DNA of 64,000 nucleotides. Origin: DASQFQ01 sp963722815 (GTDB lineage Bacteria; Actinomycetota; Thermoleophilia; Solirubrobacterales; Solirubrobacteraceae). The DNA is taken from contig CAVROM010000007.1 of the NCBI GenBank assembly GCA_963722815.1, positions 62,001 through 126,000 on the forward strand, in the 5' to 3' direction. Positions 43,877-52,786 of this stretch are shown here, in pieces. The notes under the pieces are model-generated. The model had not been told where the DNA came from, searched no databases, and worked only from the letters and a program-made list of their open reading frames with translations. Each line of letters begins with the position of its first letter. Positions within the stretch are counted from its first letter, which is position 1. The position numbers were made by a program, and so were the translations under genes.

Positions 43877-45216
43877 GACGGCCCGGCGGACGCCGCGATC
43901 GCGGCCTCGTCGGGGTTGCCCAGCTCGGTCCCGCACGCCGGGCAGCGGGCGACGCCCGGCGCCACGCCGGCCCCGCACTCCGGGCACGCGGGCGCCTCGG
44001 TTCCGACCCCGGCGAGCGCGACGCCGGGGGCGCGCGGCCACGGCTCGAGCGTCAGGTGGCGGCGCAGGTAGACCACCGTCTCGCGCAGGATCGCCGCCAG
44101 CGGCAGCGCGATGAACGCGCCGATGAAGCCGTAGATCTGCCCGCCGAGCAGCAGCGCGAAGATCACCAGCAGCGGGTTGATGCGCAGCGCATGGCCGAAC
44201 ACGTTGGGGGCGACGATGTGGCCCTCGATCTGCTGCAGCGCGGTGAACATGATCGCCAGCCACAGCGCGTCGAGCGGCTCGCCGCTGAACAGCGCGATCA
44301 CCACGGGCGGGAAGGCGCCGACCGCCGGCCCGACGTACGGGATCAGCTCCGCGAAGCCGTAGAAGGCGCCGAACGCGAACGCGTAGGTCTTGCCGTCGGG
44401 GAAGATCCCGAGCGCGCCGAGGACGTACAGGGCCACGCCGGCGCTCGTGCCCATGATCACCGAGAACAGCAGCTGGCCGCGGACGTAGCCGAACACGGCG
44501 CCCTGGATGCGGCTGGGGAAGTCGTCCTCCGCCGAGCCGTCGCCCGGCGGGACGACCGAGCGCACCGCGGCGCCGATCCGCTCCCCGTAGAGCAGCATGT
44601 AGATCGAGAGGACGAAGATCAGGATCAGCGCGATCGAGGTCTCGGCCAGCCGCAGCAGCGCGTCGCGCGTGAAGGCGACGAGCTCGCCCGACCCTTCCGC
44701 GATGCGGTCGCCGAGCGAGTCGACGGCGGTCTTGCCGGGCTTGGAGACCTGCAGGTCGATGCCGTTGTCGTCGAGCCAGCCCTGGAAGTCGGCGAGGTTG
44801 TCGTTCGCGCTGTCGACGATCGAGGGCACCTCGTCGCGGAACGCCGACACCTGGTTGGCCACGGGGTTGGCGAGCAGTACGCCGATGCCGGCGACGGCGA
44901 GCAGCAGCACGAGATAGACGGTCGCCACCGCGGCGCCGCGCGGGAAGCGCGCGCGCCGCAGCAGCGTCACGAACGGGTTGAGCAGCAGCGCGATCAGCCC
45001 GGCGACGATGAACAGCAGCAGCACCGGGCCGGCGGCGCGCGCGACCGCCCACAGGCCGAGCAGCGCGAGCGGGAGCACGACGAGCTGGATCCAGCGCGGC
45101 ACCACGACCGGCGCGACGTTGCCCGGCGGCTCCGCCACCGGCGGCGCGATCGGAATGGGCGCTTCCTCGACCGCCTCGGGGACCTGCGCCTCGGTGTCGA
45201 CTTCAGGCCCGGACAT
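43873..45216 (-). CDS. AI-2E-family transporter with C-terminal zinc ribbon
   Basis: A 447-residue protein. After a Pro/Glu-rich cytoplasmic start come eight helices (IQLVVLPLALLGLWAVARAA, LLLFIVAGLIALLLNPFVTL, AVATVYLVLLLAVAGIGVLL, TSIALILIFVLSIYMLLYGE, and the conserved GAFYGFAELIPYVGPAVGAF, TALQQIEGHIVAPNVFG and LLLGGQIYGFIGAFIALPLA). The family includes AI-2 exporters and Na+/H+ antiporters. Unusually, the C-terminus adds CPECGAGVAPGVARCPACG, a zinc ribbon. The ATG at 45216 is chosen at the start of MSGPEVDTEA. First gene of the ABC operon. Confidence 0.9.
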   Translation of the reverse strand: MSGPEVDTEAQVPEAVEEAPIPIAPPVAEPPGNVAPVVVPRWIQLVVLPLALLGLWAVARAAGPVLLLFIVAGLIALLLNPFVTLLRRARFPRGAAVATVYLVLLLAVAGIGVLLANPVANQVSAFRDEVPSIVDSANDNLADFQGWLDDNGIDLQVSKPGKTAVDSLGDRIAEGSGELVAFTRDALLRLAETSIALILIFVLSIYMLLYGERIGAAVRSVVPPGDGSAEDDFPSRIQGAVFGYVRGQLLFSVIMGTSAGVALYVLGALGIFPDGKTYAFAFGAFYGFAELIPYVGPAVGAFPPVVIALFSGEPLDALWLAIMFTALQQIEGHIVAPNVFGHALRINPLLVIFALLLGGQIYGFIGAFIALPLAAILRETVVYLRRHLTLEPWPRAPGVALAGVGTEAPACPECGAGVAPGVARCPACGTELGNPDEAAIAASAGPS

Positions 45217-45265
45217 CGCTCTCCAGTATGAGACCCCGGGTGGCCGGACGGCTACCGTGGAGCGC

Positions 45266-46091
45266 GTGGCGGCCATCCTCTTCGTCGGCGACATCGTCGC
45301 CTCCGCCGGCCGCCGGGCGCTCCGCGAGCTGCTGCCGGGGCTGCGCGAGGAGCACGGGCTCGACTTCGTCGTCGTCAACGGCGAGAACGCCGTCGGGCGG
45401 CATCGGGATCACGCCGAAGCACGCCGACGAGCTGTTCGCCGCCGGCGTCGACGTGATCACGCTCGGCAACCACACCTATCGCCACCGCGAGGTCTGGCCG
45501 TACCTGGACGAGCAGCGCTTCATCCTGCGCCCGGCGAACTTCCTTCCCTCGCAGCCGGGCCGCGGCACGTGCGTGTTCGAGCGCGACGACGGCGCCACGC
45601 TCGGCGTCGTGAACCTCTCCGGCAACCTGTTCATGCAGGCGGCCTCGCCCGCGTTCACCACGGTCGAGGGCGCGCTGCAGGAGGTGGCGGGCGCCGACCA
45701 CGTGCTCGTCGACATGCACGCCGAGGCGACGAGCGAGAAGGTCGCGATGGGCTGGTTCCTGGACGGGCGCGTGACCGCCGTGGTGGGCACGCACACGCAC
45801 GTCCCGACCGCCGACGCGCGCGTGCTCCCCGGCGGGACGGCCTACGTGAGCGACGTGGGGATGACCGGCGCGCGCGGCGGCGTGATCGGCGTCAAGCGCG
45901 AGCAGTCGATCGCGGTGTTCCGCACGCAGATGCCGATGCGCTACGACGCCTCGGACGAGGACCCGTGGCTGATGGCCGTGCTCATCCGCACCGCCGACGG
46001 CTCGCGGCCCTCGCGCGCCGCCTCGATCGAGACGATCCTGCTGCCCGCGAGCAGCGCCACGAACGCCAGCGGCAGGAACCAGACGAGGTAG
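45266..46091 (+). CDS. ymdB: YmdB-family metallophosphoesterase, frameshifted
   Basis: VAAILFVGDIVASAGRRALR ... FVVVNGENAVG carries the first metal motif. One extra G near 45395 then shifts into GIGITPKHADELFAAGVDVI with TLGNHTYRHREVWPYLDE, ILRPANFLPSQPG, VLVDMHAEATSEKVAMGWFL, AVVGTHTHVPTADARVLPGG and TAYVSDVGMTGARGGVIGVK. This is the TIGR00282/YmdB set, a 2',3'-cAMP/Fe-dependent phosphodiesterase family affecting RNA levels and biofilm. The GTG at 45266 has GGAG five bases upstream; 45257 is an alternative. The 3' end overlaps the convergent membrane protein. Confidence 0.9.
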
Positions 46092-47649
46092 AGGTAGAAC
46101 CAGTGCTCCAGCGCGAGCTGGAGCGCGATCAGCGTGGCGGCGCCGAGCGCGGCGACGGTGACGGGGTCGCGGCGGCGCGGGACGAAGGCGACCACGACCG
46201 CGAGGACCAGCGCGGCCGCGAGCACGACGGTGCGGCCGCGGGAGGTCGTAGAGGCCCCAGATCGAGAACGGCGAGCCGCGGTCGGACTGGAAGCGCGAGC
46301 GTGCGGTCGTAGAACGTGTGCAGGCCGTCGCCGAAGGCCACGGGGGCCATGGCGAAGGCGCCGAGCGCCGCAAACCCGGCCGCCGTCAGCACCAGGGCCC
46401 GCCGGCCGGGCGGGCGCGGGTAGGTGGCGAACAGCGGGCGCGAGCACGATCGGGGCGAACTTCGTCAGCGTCGCGGCGGCCACGATCGCCCCGCGGGCCA
46501 CCGGGCTGCGCCAGCACGAGCATCGCCGCCGTCACCAGCACCGCGACCAGGCCGTCGTTGGTGTTCGAGTTGGCGACCAGCAGCGTGAACGGGAAGGTCG
46601 CCCACGCGTAGGCGAGCAGCGTCCCGAGCTCCGGCCCGCGCAGCCGCCGCCCCAGCAGCCACAGCCCGGCGGCGGTCAGCGAGGTCGAATGCGACCGCGG
46701 CGGCGTGCGCGGCCGGCAGGTCGTCCCAGCCGCCGCGCCACGGCAGCAGCTGCTCGAACGGGACGTAGGCGTAGTAGAGGACCGGGCCGTAGGTGTCGCC
46801 GCGCTGGTTGTCGAGCGGGAAGTGGCCGTAGACCGGCCGGCCGGAGCCGAAGTGGTCGGCGCCGATCACGCTCGCGTAGCCGACGTCGATCACGTTCGAG
46901 CCGACGACGTTGAGCCCGCAGCGGAAGCCGAGGATGAAGACCGCCGCGATGCCCAGCGCGTTGATCGGCAGCGTGAGCCGCACCGGTTTCGGGCGGTCGC
47001 GCCCGCGCGCGAGCATCAGCATGCGCACGAGCAGGTACGCGAGCAGCGGATAGACGAGCGGGACGCTGACGTCGATCCGCGACGCCTGGAAGAACGCGTA
47101 GGAGACCGAGAACGCGAGCAGCACCAGCAGGTCGAGGTGCAGCAGCCGCCACGGCGGCCGCGCGAACGGCAGCACGAACAGCAGGCACAGCGGCAGCCAG
47201 ACCCACAGCGCGTTGGCGATCCGGCCGAACGCGCCGGCGTAGCCGCGGGCCATCGTCCACTCGACCTTGTAGCCCGTCCAGCTCTCGAGCACCCGCCCGC
47301 TGCGGTCGTCGACGACGGTCTGCGAGATCTCCTTGCTCCGCCCGTGCCCCTTGGGCGGGGCGAAGAACGACACCTGCCAGCGGTGCTTGGCGCGGCTCTT
47401 GTAGTAGACGCGGCCGTAGGTCAGCTCGTGCTTCGCCCGCGCCCGGCGCACCTCGGGCCGCGCGGCGACCTCGCGCAGCACGTCGGCCGGCGCCATCCGC
47501 CAGCCAGGCGGGGGCACTGCGTAGTCCGCGGGCGAGGAGTGCGTCTGGGCGGAGGCCGGCGCGGCGGCGAGCGCGAAGAGCGCCGCGACCGCGACGGTCA
47601 GACGCCGAAGTGCTCGCGCACCATCGGCAAGATGTCGCGCAGCGACCAC
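45941..47649 (-). CDS. Polytopic membrane glycosyltransferase-like protein (GT87-type), frameshifted
   Basis: A signal or first helix LTVAVAALFALAAAPASA precedes a 130-residue soluble part (QVSFFAPPKGHGRSKEISQT, VVDDRSGRVLESWTGYKVEW). Many helices follow (ALWVWLPLCLLFVLPFARPP, LLVLLAFSVSYAFFQASRID, VPLVYPLLAYLLVRMLML). SNVIDVGYASVIGADHFGSG and YGPVLYYAYVPFEQLLPWRG form the acceptor-loop region. The C-terminal third is scattered over three frames (LLVANSNTNDGLVAVLVTAA, AAATLTKFAPIVLAP, ALEHWFYLYLVWFLPLAFVA). It resembles polyprenyl-phosphate-dependent GT-C mannosyltransferases. The start is unclear (GTG 47649 or CTG 47601), overlapping the phosphodiesterase gene. Confidence 0.7.
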
Positions 47650-49087
47650 TGGTCCTTCACGTCCGCGCTGTCCGGCCCCGTGCCGCACCACAGCAGCGTG
47701 CCCAGCGAGTCGTTCGCGTGCAAGGAGCCGTGCGAGCCGCCGCCGACGTGGTGGTCGCCGCCCCAGTCGATGAACTCGTAGCCGGGCCGGGCCGACAGCA
47801 GCACCTCCGCGGAGTTGCGGCACCGCAGCGCCGACCACGCGCGCCCCAGCGCGTCGGGGTAGGTGGCCGAGAACAGCACGCCGTCGCGCACCGTCAGCCC
47901 GAGCAGCTCGAGGTCGCCCTCGACGTGCCAGCGCTCGCCGCGGCGGTCGAGCAGCTCCCCGCCGGGCATGAAGCGCACCTCGCCGCGCGCGCCGCGGATC
48001 GCGCCCTCGCCGTCGGGGTGGTCGGTCAGGTGCATCACCAGGTCGACGCCCTCGAGCGCCAGCGCCGTGCGCTCGATGCGCGGGATCAGCTCGCTGCGGC
48101 GGTCGCGGTCGAGCACGTAGACCTGCGCCGAGCGCGAGGACGGGCACACCGCGATCTCGGTGCGGCTCGCCGTCGCGGCGCACCCGCGTCGGCATCGGCG
48201 GCTCGCAGGCCGAAGCCGTCGAACGCCTTGAACAGGTCGATCTCCGCCTCCACCTGCGACTGCGAGTGGTCCGAGCAGACGATCATCGCGTGCTCCTCGA
48301 GGAACGCCTCGGGCCCGCCCGCGGCGTGCATCAGGCGCTCGATCTGCTTGTCGGCCGCCGCGATCGAGGAGACCTGGGCGAACGGGCCGTTCTTGTGCGA
48401 GTGCGTGTCGTTGTCGGGCAGCGACAGCAGCAGGAAGTCGAACAGGTCCTGCTCGATCAGGTGCGCGCCGACGCAGCCCGCGTGCTGGTCGCGCTGGCCC
48501 GGGAGCCCGAGCTGCCCGCGGCAGCCGGTCTTGCGCGAGGCGAAGATGTCGGCGTAGAAGAACTCGCGCGGCCCGTAGACCGCGTGGCGGAAGACCGTCG
48601 AGGCGAGGCGTGTGAGCGCGGTGTCGCTGGTCACCTCGTGGCGGTGGCGCCCGCGGTACATCAGGTACGTCGTGCCGGCGGTGCGCACGTCGGCGTCGTC
48701 GAGCGTCTCGAACCACGTCTCGACGTCCTTCGAGAGGTGCTCGAGGTTCATGTTGTAGATCGTGTCGGTGAGCGAGCGCTTGAAGCCGAACGTCTGCGAC
48801 GCCTTGAAGCTCGTGCCGTACTCGACGTAGCGCTTCTCGCCCCGGTGGTACCAGTTCATCGACGGGATCTCGTGCCGGTCGGGCCCGGCCCCGGTGGCGA
48901 TGCTCGCCGCGCATACCGGCGTGACGGAGGGGAAGGCCGCCACGCAGTCGTCGACCAGCGCGCCCTGCTCGATCAGCAGCTTCAGCGCCGGCGCGCGCCC
49001 GGTGGCGACCGCCCGCTCGAGCATCGCGGGCTTCATGGCGTCGATGACGGTGAGGACGAGCTTCTTCGGCTTCGTCCCCGCGGTCAT
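47598..49087 (-). CDS. Alkaline-phosphatase-superfamily phosphodiesterase, frameshifted
   Basis: MTAGTKPKKLVLTVIDAMKP (first metal Asp) is followed by AALPSVT-like CVAAFPSVTPVCAASIATGA (nucleophile Thr region), GPDRHEIPSMNWYHRGEKRY, FLLLSLPDNDTHSHKNGP and HAMIVCSDHSQSQVE (second metal Asp/His cluster). One indel near 48200 leads to RTEIAVCPSSRSAQVYVLDR, LLSARPGYEFIDWGGDHHVG and GGSHGSLHANDSLGTLLWCG (last metal His). This order is that of the type I phosphodiesterase/nucleotide pyrophosphatase family. About 495 residues. Its ATG overlaps the DUF4126 stop. Substrate unknown; perhaps a phosphodiester in the cell envelope. Confidence 0.85.
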
Positions 49088-49674
49088 CGGAGGATGCGCA
49101 GCCCGGCGTACTTCTCGCCGGCCCGCCGGCGGCCGCCGAACAGCAGGGCCAGCAGGCCGCCGATCACGAGCACGGCGAGCGGCGGGAAGAGGACGGAGGC
49201 CCCCGCGGCCAGCAGGCCGGCGCCCTCGGCATAGAGCGGGAGCGCGTTGGCCGCGTCGCGGTCGAGGCGCTTGCGGGTGCGGCTCAGGAGGTCGCGCGCG
49301 ACCACGTAGCCGAGGAACGCGCACAGCGTGCCGGCGATGATCCCCGGCACGACGCTGTTGCCGTGGTCGGCCATCGAGCCCGCGCCCATCAGCAGGCCCG
49401 TCACGACGGTGAACGTCCCGAGCAGGTACGCCCACGGCTGGCGCTCCATCGCGTCCGGCCCCGAGCTGCGGACCACGAAGATCGTGATCACCAGCAGCAC
49501 GATCACCGCGGCGAGCCACGCGGGCTGCTCCAGGAACGAGAAGTCGGTGCCGTCGAAGTCGATGCCGAGGTCCTCGGCCGCGAGCGCGCCGACGAGCAGC
49601 GTGGGCAAGAACGGGCGGATGCCGATCGCGGCGGCGATGCCCGCGCCCTGAAGGAGGTCGAAGACGAAGTCCAT
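49084..49674 (-). CDS. DUF4126 integral membrane protein
   Basis: A 196-residue protein of five or so helices: MDFVFDLLQGAGIAAAIGIR with PFLPTLLVGALAA (conserved GIRPFLP block), AWLAAVIVLLVITIFVVRSS, YLLGTFTVVTGLLMGAGSMA, GIIAGTLCAFLGYVVARDLL and AAGASVLFPPLAVLVIGGLL. DUF4126 proteins have unknown function. It overlaps the phosphodiesterase gene by four bases and is divergent from the aminotransferase gene across 19 bases. Confidence 0.85.
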   Translation of the reverse strand: MDFVFDLLQGAGIAAAIGIRPFLPTLLVGALAAEDLGIDFDGTDFSFLEQPAWLAAVIVLLVITIFVVRSSGPDAMERQPWAYLLGTFTVVTGLLMGAGSMADHGNSVVPGIIAGTLCAFLGYVVARDLLSRTRKRLDRDAANALPLYAEGAGLLAAGASVLFPPLAVLVIGGLLALLFGGRRRAGEKYAGLRILR

Positions 49675-49693
49675 GGTCTAGCGTTTCCGGCGC

Positions 49694-51100
49694 GTGACCT
49701 TAGACGAGACGCCAAGGGGCCCGACCGGCGGCGGCGAAGGTCGCAGGGTGGGCGCGCCCCGATCCACGACCCGTGACCTCGAGCGCTACGCCGGGCTGTT
49801 CGCCCGCCGCACGCAGACCATGAAGTCGTCGGCGATGCGCGACCTGATGGCGGTCACCGCGCAGCCGGAGGTCATCTCGCTGGCCGGCGGGTTGCCCGAC
49901 ACGAGCACGTTCCCGGCCGAGGACTTCGCGGCGCTGATGGCGCGCGTGGCGGTCGACTCCTCCGCGGCCGCGCTCCAGTACGGGCCGACCGAGGGCCTCG
50001 AGCCGCTGAAGGAGTGCATCGTCAAGGTGATGGCGGCCGAGGGAATGGAGATCGAGCCGGCCGAGATCCTCGTCACCACCGGCGGCCAGCAGGTGATCGA
50101 TCTCGTCTGCAAGACGCTGCTCGACCCCGGCGACGTCGTGATCGCCGAGGCGCCGACCTACCCGGGCGCGGTGCCGGTGTTCGGCTCCTACCAGGCGGAC
50201 GTCGTGCAGATCGAGCTCGACGAGCACGGCATGCGCGTCGACCTGATGGAGGAGGCGCTCGACCGGCTCGACGCCGAGGGCCGGGTACCGAAGTTCATCT
50301 ACACCGTCCCGTCGTTCCAGAACCCGGGCGGCGTGACGCTGTCGCTGGAGCGGCGGAAGCGGCTGGTCGAGGTGGCGCGGCGGCGGGAGCTGCTCGTGCT
50401 CGAGGACAACCCGTACGGGCTGCTGCGCTACGAGGGGGACCCGCAGCCGACGCTCTACTCCCTCGACGGCGGCGAGTACGTCATCTACCTCGGGACGTTC
50501 TCGAAGATCCTCTCCCCCGGGCTGCGGCTGGGCTGGACCGCGGCGCCGCGGCCCGTGCTGGAGAAGATGAACATGGGCAAGGGCGGCGTCGATCTGTGCC
50601 CGTCGTCCCTGTCGCAGCACTTCGTCGTCGCCTACTTCGGCGAGCGCGACTGGCGCCGCTACGTGCAATCGCTGACCGAGCTGTACCGGCGGCGGCGCGA
50701 CACGATGCTCGACGCGCTGGCCGAGCACTTCCCGCGCGAGGCGACCTGGACGCGCCCCGAGGGCGGGCTGTTCATCTGGGCGACGCTGCCCGACTACATC
50801 GACACCACCGACCTGCTGGCGCGCGCGCTGCGGGAGGAGAACGTGGCGTTCGTGCCCGGGCGCGCCGCGTACCTCGACGGCCGCGGCGGCTCGTCGATGC
50901 GGCTGAACTTCTCGGGCGTCGGCGAGGACGACATCCGCGAGGGCGTGCGGCGGATCGGCAAGGTCATCTCGGAGCAGGTCGGGCTCTACGGGGCGCTGAC
51001 CGGGGCGGAGCCGGCGAGGCCGCCCGCGCGGCGCGACGCTCCCGCCCCCGCCTCCCCCGAGCCGCCCAACGTCCTGCCGCTGCGCAGGCGCGCGCAGTGA
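49694..51100 (+). CDS. PLP-dependent class I/II aminotransferase (LysN/2-aminoadipate type)
   Basis: A 468-residue protein. SLAGGLPDTSTFPAEDFAAL and LQYGPTEGLEPLKECIVKVM lead to ILVTTGGQQVIDLVCKTLLD, YTVPSFQNPGGVTLSLERRK, VLEDNPYGLLRYEG, the PLP-lysine block YLGTFSKILSPGLRLGW and GGLFIWATLP. This pattern fits the MocR-related LysN/KAT group (2-aminoadipate or aromatic/branched amino acids). A Pro/Ala-rich 35-residue tail follows. The GTG start at 49694 is used. The stop overlaps the ddl start (GTGA), suggesting a supply of an amino acid for cell-wall precursors, though this is inference. Confidence 0.9.
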   Translation: MTLDETPRGPTGGGEGRRVGAPRSTTRDLERYAGLFARRTQTMKSSAMRDLMAVTAQPEVISLAGGLPDTSTFPAEDFAALMARVAVDSSAAALQYGPTEGLEPLKECIVKVMAAEGMEIEPAEILVTTGGQQVIDLVCKTLLDPGDVVIAEAPTYPGAVPVFGSYQADVVQIELDEHGMRVDLMEEALDRLDAEGRVPKFIYTVPSFQNPGGVTLSLERRKRLVEVARRRELLVLEDNPYGLLRYEGDPQPTLYSLDGGEYVIYLGTFSKILSPGLRLGWTAAPRPVLEKMNMGKGGVDLCPSSLSQHFVVAYFGERDWRRYVQSLTELYRRRRDTMLDALAEHFPREATWTRPEGGLFIWATLPDYIDTTDLLARALREENVAFVPGRAAYLDGRGGSSMRLNFSGVGEDDIREGVRRIGKVISEQVGLYGALTGAEPARPPARRDAPAPASPEPPNVLPLRRRAQ

Positions 51101-52050
51101 GCCGGGTCGCGCTGCTCAAGGGCGGGCGCTCGCTCGAGCGCAACATCTCGCTGCGGTCGGCGGCGCAGGTCCACGACGCGCTGGAGCGACTGGGCCACGA
51201 CGTGGCGGCGATCGACGTCGGGCCCGACCTCGTCGAGCAGCTCGAGGCGGCGCAGGCCGACGTGGCGTTCGTCGCGCTCCACGGCCGCGGCGGCGAGGAC
51301 GGCACGGTCCAGGAGCTGCTCGAGCTCGTCGGCCTTCCCTACACCGGCTCCGGCCCGGCGGCGTGCATCCGCTGCATGGACAAGGTCGTCGCCAAGCACG
51401 CGATGCGCGACGCGGGGATCCCGACGCCCGACTTCTACGCGTTCTCGGAGACCGCGTTCCGCGACCTCGGCGCGGCCAAGGCGCTGCCCGCGATCGAGGC
51501 GCGGCTCGACTTCCCGATCGTCGTCAAGCCGGCCGGCCAGGGCTCGGCGCTGGGGATCAAGTTCGCGGCGAGCGCCGCCGACGTCCCCGGCGCGCTGATC
51601 GCCGCCTTCTCCTACGACACCAAGGTCCTGCTCGAGCGCCACGTCGCCGGCCGGGACCTGGCGGTCTCCGTGATCGAGGGCCCGGACGGCCCGGAGGCGC
51701 TCCCGCTGGTCGAGGCGATCCCGCGCGAGGAGGACTTCTACGACTTCGAGGCGCGCTACGAGATCGGCCGGACCGATTTCCGGTGTCCTGCGGAGGTGGG
51801 CGAAGAAACGACCCTCCGGGCGCAGGAGCTGGCGGTCGCCGTCTACCGGCTGCTGGGGTGCTATGGCTTCGCCCGGGTCGACCTCATGCTCGAGGAGGCG
51901 ACCGGCGAGCTCGAGGTGCTCGAGGCCAATGCGATCCCCGGCCTGACCGAGACGTCGCTGCTCCCGCAGGCCGCCGAGGCAGCGGGGATCGACTTCGACG
52001 CGCTGATCGAGCGGGTGCTCGACCTCGCGCTCGCCCGCGCGCCGGCCTAG
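51097..52050 (+). CDS. ddl: D-alanine--D-alanine ligase
   Basis: A 317-residue ATP-grasp enzyme. VALLKGGRSLERNISLRSAA and VAFVALHGRGGEDGTVQELL with GLPYTGSGPAACIRCMDKVV form the N-terminal domain. FPIVVKPAGQGSALGIKF is the ATP-grasp loop. FYDFEARY, YGFARVDLML and LEVLEANAIPGLTETSLLPQ with AAEAAGIDF form the C-terminal catalytic set. It makes the D-Ala-D-Ala terminus of peptidoglycan precursors. The GTG at 51097 overlaps the aminotransferase stop. The TAG stop is followed at once by hairpin-repeat copy D. No frameshift. Confidence 0.95.
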   Translation: MSRVALLKGGRSLERNISLRSAAQVHDALERLGHDVAAIDVGPDLVEQLEAAQADVAFVALHGRGGEDGTVQELLELVGLPYTGSGPAACIRCMDKVVAKHAMRDAGIPTPDFYAFSETAFRDLGAAKALPAIEARLDFPIVVKPAGQGSALGIKFAASAADVPGALIAAFSYDTKVLLERHVAGRDLAVSVIEGPDGPEALPLVEAIPREEDFYDFEARYEIGRTDFRCPAEVGEETTLRAQELAVAVYRLLGCYGFARVDLMLEEATGELEVLEANAIPGLTETSLLPQAAEAAGIDFDALIERVLDLALARAPA

Positions 52051-52093
52051 CCCCCCGCTAGGCACCAAAGGTGCCTGGCCTGGCGCCTCGCTA
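52051..52093. repeat. Hairpin repeat copy D (inverted, longest stem)
   Basis: On the - strand: GAGGCGCCAGGCC, then stem AGGCACC, loop TTT, stem GGTGCCT, then AGCGGGGGG. The stem bases differ from copies A-C, but every pair is kept. It fills the gap between ddl (TAG at 52048-52050) and the convergent bifunctional-nuclease gene (stop CTA at 52091-52093). Confidence 0.8.
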
Positions 52094-52585
52094 CTGCTCT
52101 TCGCCGGCCTGGAAGTCCTCGGGTGAGACCTGGTCGAGGAACTCCTTGAACTTGTCCACGACCTCCTCCGTGTCCTCCACCTCGTGCTCGAACTCGATGG
52201 CGGACTCGGCGATCACGTCCTCGGCGGCGAAGATCGGCGCGCCCGACCGCACGGCGAGCGCGAGCGCGTCGCTGGGGCGCGAGTCGATCTCGACCTCGCG
52301 GCCGTTGATCGAGAGCGTGATCGAGGCGTAGAACGTGTTCTCGCGCAGCTCGGTGACCGAGACGCGGGTGCAGTTGACCTCGAGCTCGGCGAGCATGTCG
52401 AACAGCAGGTCGTGCGTCATCGGCCGCGGCGTCGAAGCGCCCTGGAGCTTCATCAGGATCGCCGCCGCCTCGGGGTGGCCGATCCAGATCGGGAGGAACT
52501 TGTTCGTGTCGACGGCTTTGAGCAGCACGATCGGTTGCTTGCCGACCATGTCGAAGCTCACGCCGTAGATGACCATCTCCTGCAA
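52091..52585 (-). CDS. Bifunctional nuclease family protein (DUF151)
   Basis: A 164-residue protein. MVIYGVSFDMVGKQPIVLLK is followed by FLPIWIGHPEAAAILMKLQG, RPMTHDLLFDMLAELEVNCT, STITLxxNG-like YASITLSINGREVEIDSRPS and DALALAVRSGAPIFAAEDVI, which define the DUF151/BFN fold. The acidic tail (VEDTEEVVDKFKEFLDQVSP) is typical of the actinobacterial form. Some family members show DNase/RNase activity; the bacterial role is unknown. It is convergent with ddl. Confidence 0.93.
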   Translation of the reverse strand: MQEMVIYGVSFDMVGKQPIVLLKAVDTNKFLPIWIGHPEAAAILMKLQGASTPRPMTHDLLFDMLAELEVNCTRVSVTELRENTFYASITLSINGREVEIDSRPSDALALAVRSGAPIFAAEDVIAESAIEFEHEVEDTEEVVDKFKEFLDQVSPEDFQAGEEQ

Positions 52586-52657
52586 AACAGCTCCTCGGGC
52601 TCCGGGGTTGGCCCAGTATAGGCCCGGGGGTGGCGCCCTTCGGGCCTTAACGAGCGG

Positions 52658-52680
52658 AGCCCCGCCGTTGGCAGGGCTCG
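52658..52680 (-). terminator. Hairpin downstream of tRNA-Ile
   Basis: GAGCCC(C)GCC, loop GTT, GGC(A)GGGCTC form an imperfect stem of nine pairs, 9 bases beyond the tRNA 3' end in the direction of its transcription. Probably its terminator. The rest of 52586-52688 contains only the upstream region of the bifunctional-nuclease gene. Confidence 0.6.
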
Positions 52681-52688
52681 GTTGCCGA

Positions 52689-52762
<74 letters not shown>

Positions 52763-52786
52763 GGGCCGGGCGATGATAGCGCCGGA

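Noticed and set aside
2..48300. Programmed ribosomal frameshifting as the cause of the many broken genes
   Set aside because: Breaks affect unrelated housekeeping genes at different places, without slippery sequences, and are nearly all one-base insertions. Consensus error is simpler.
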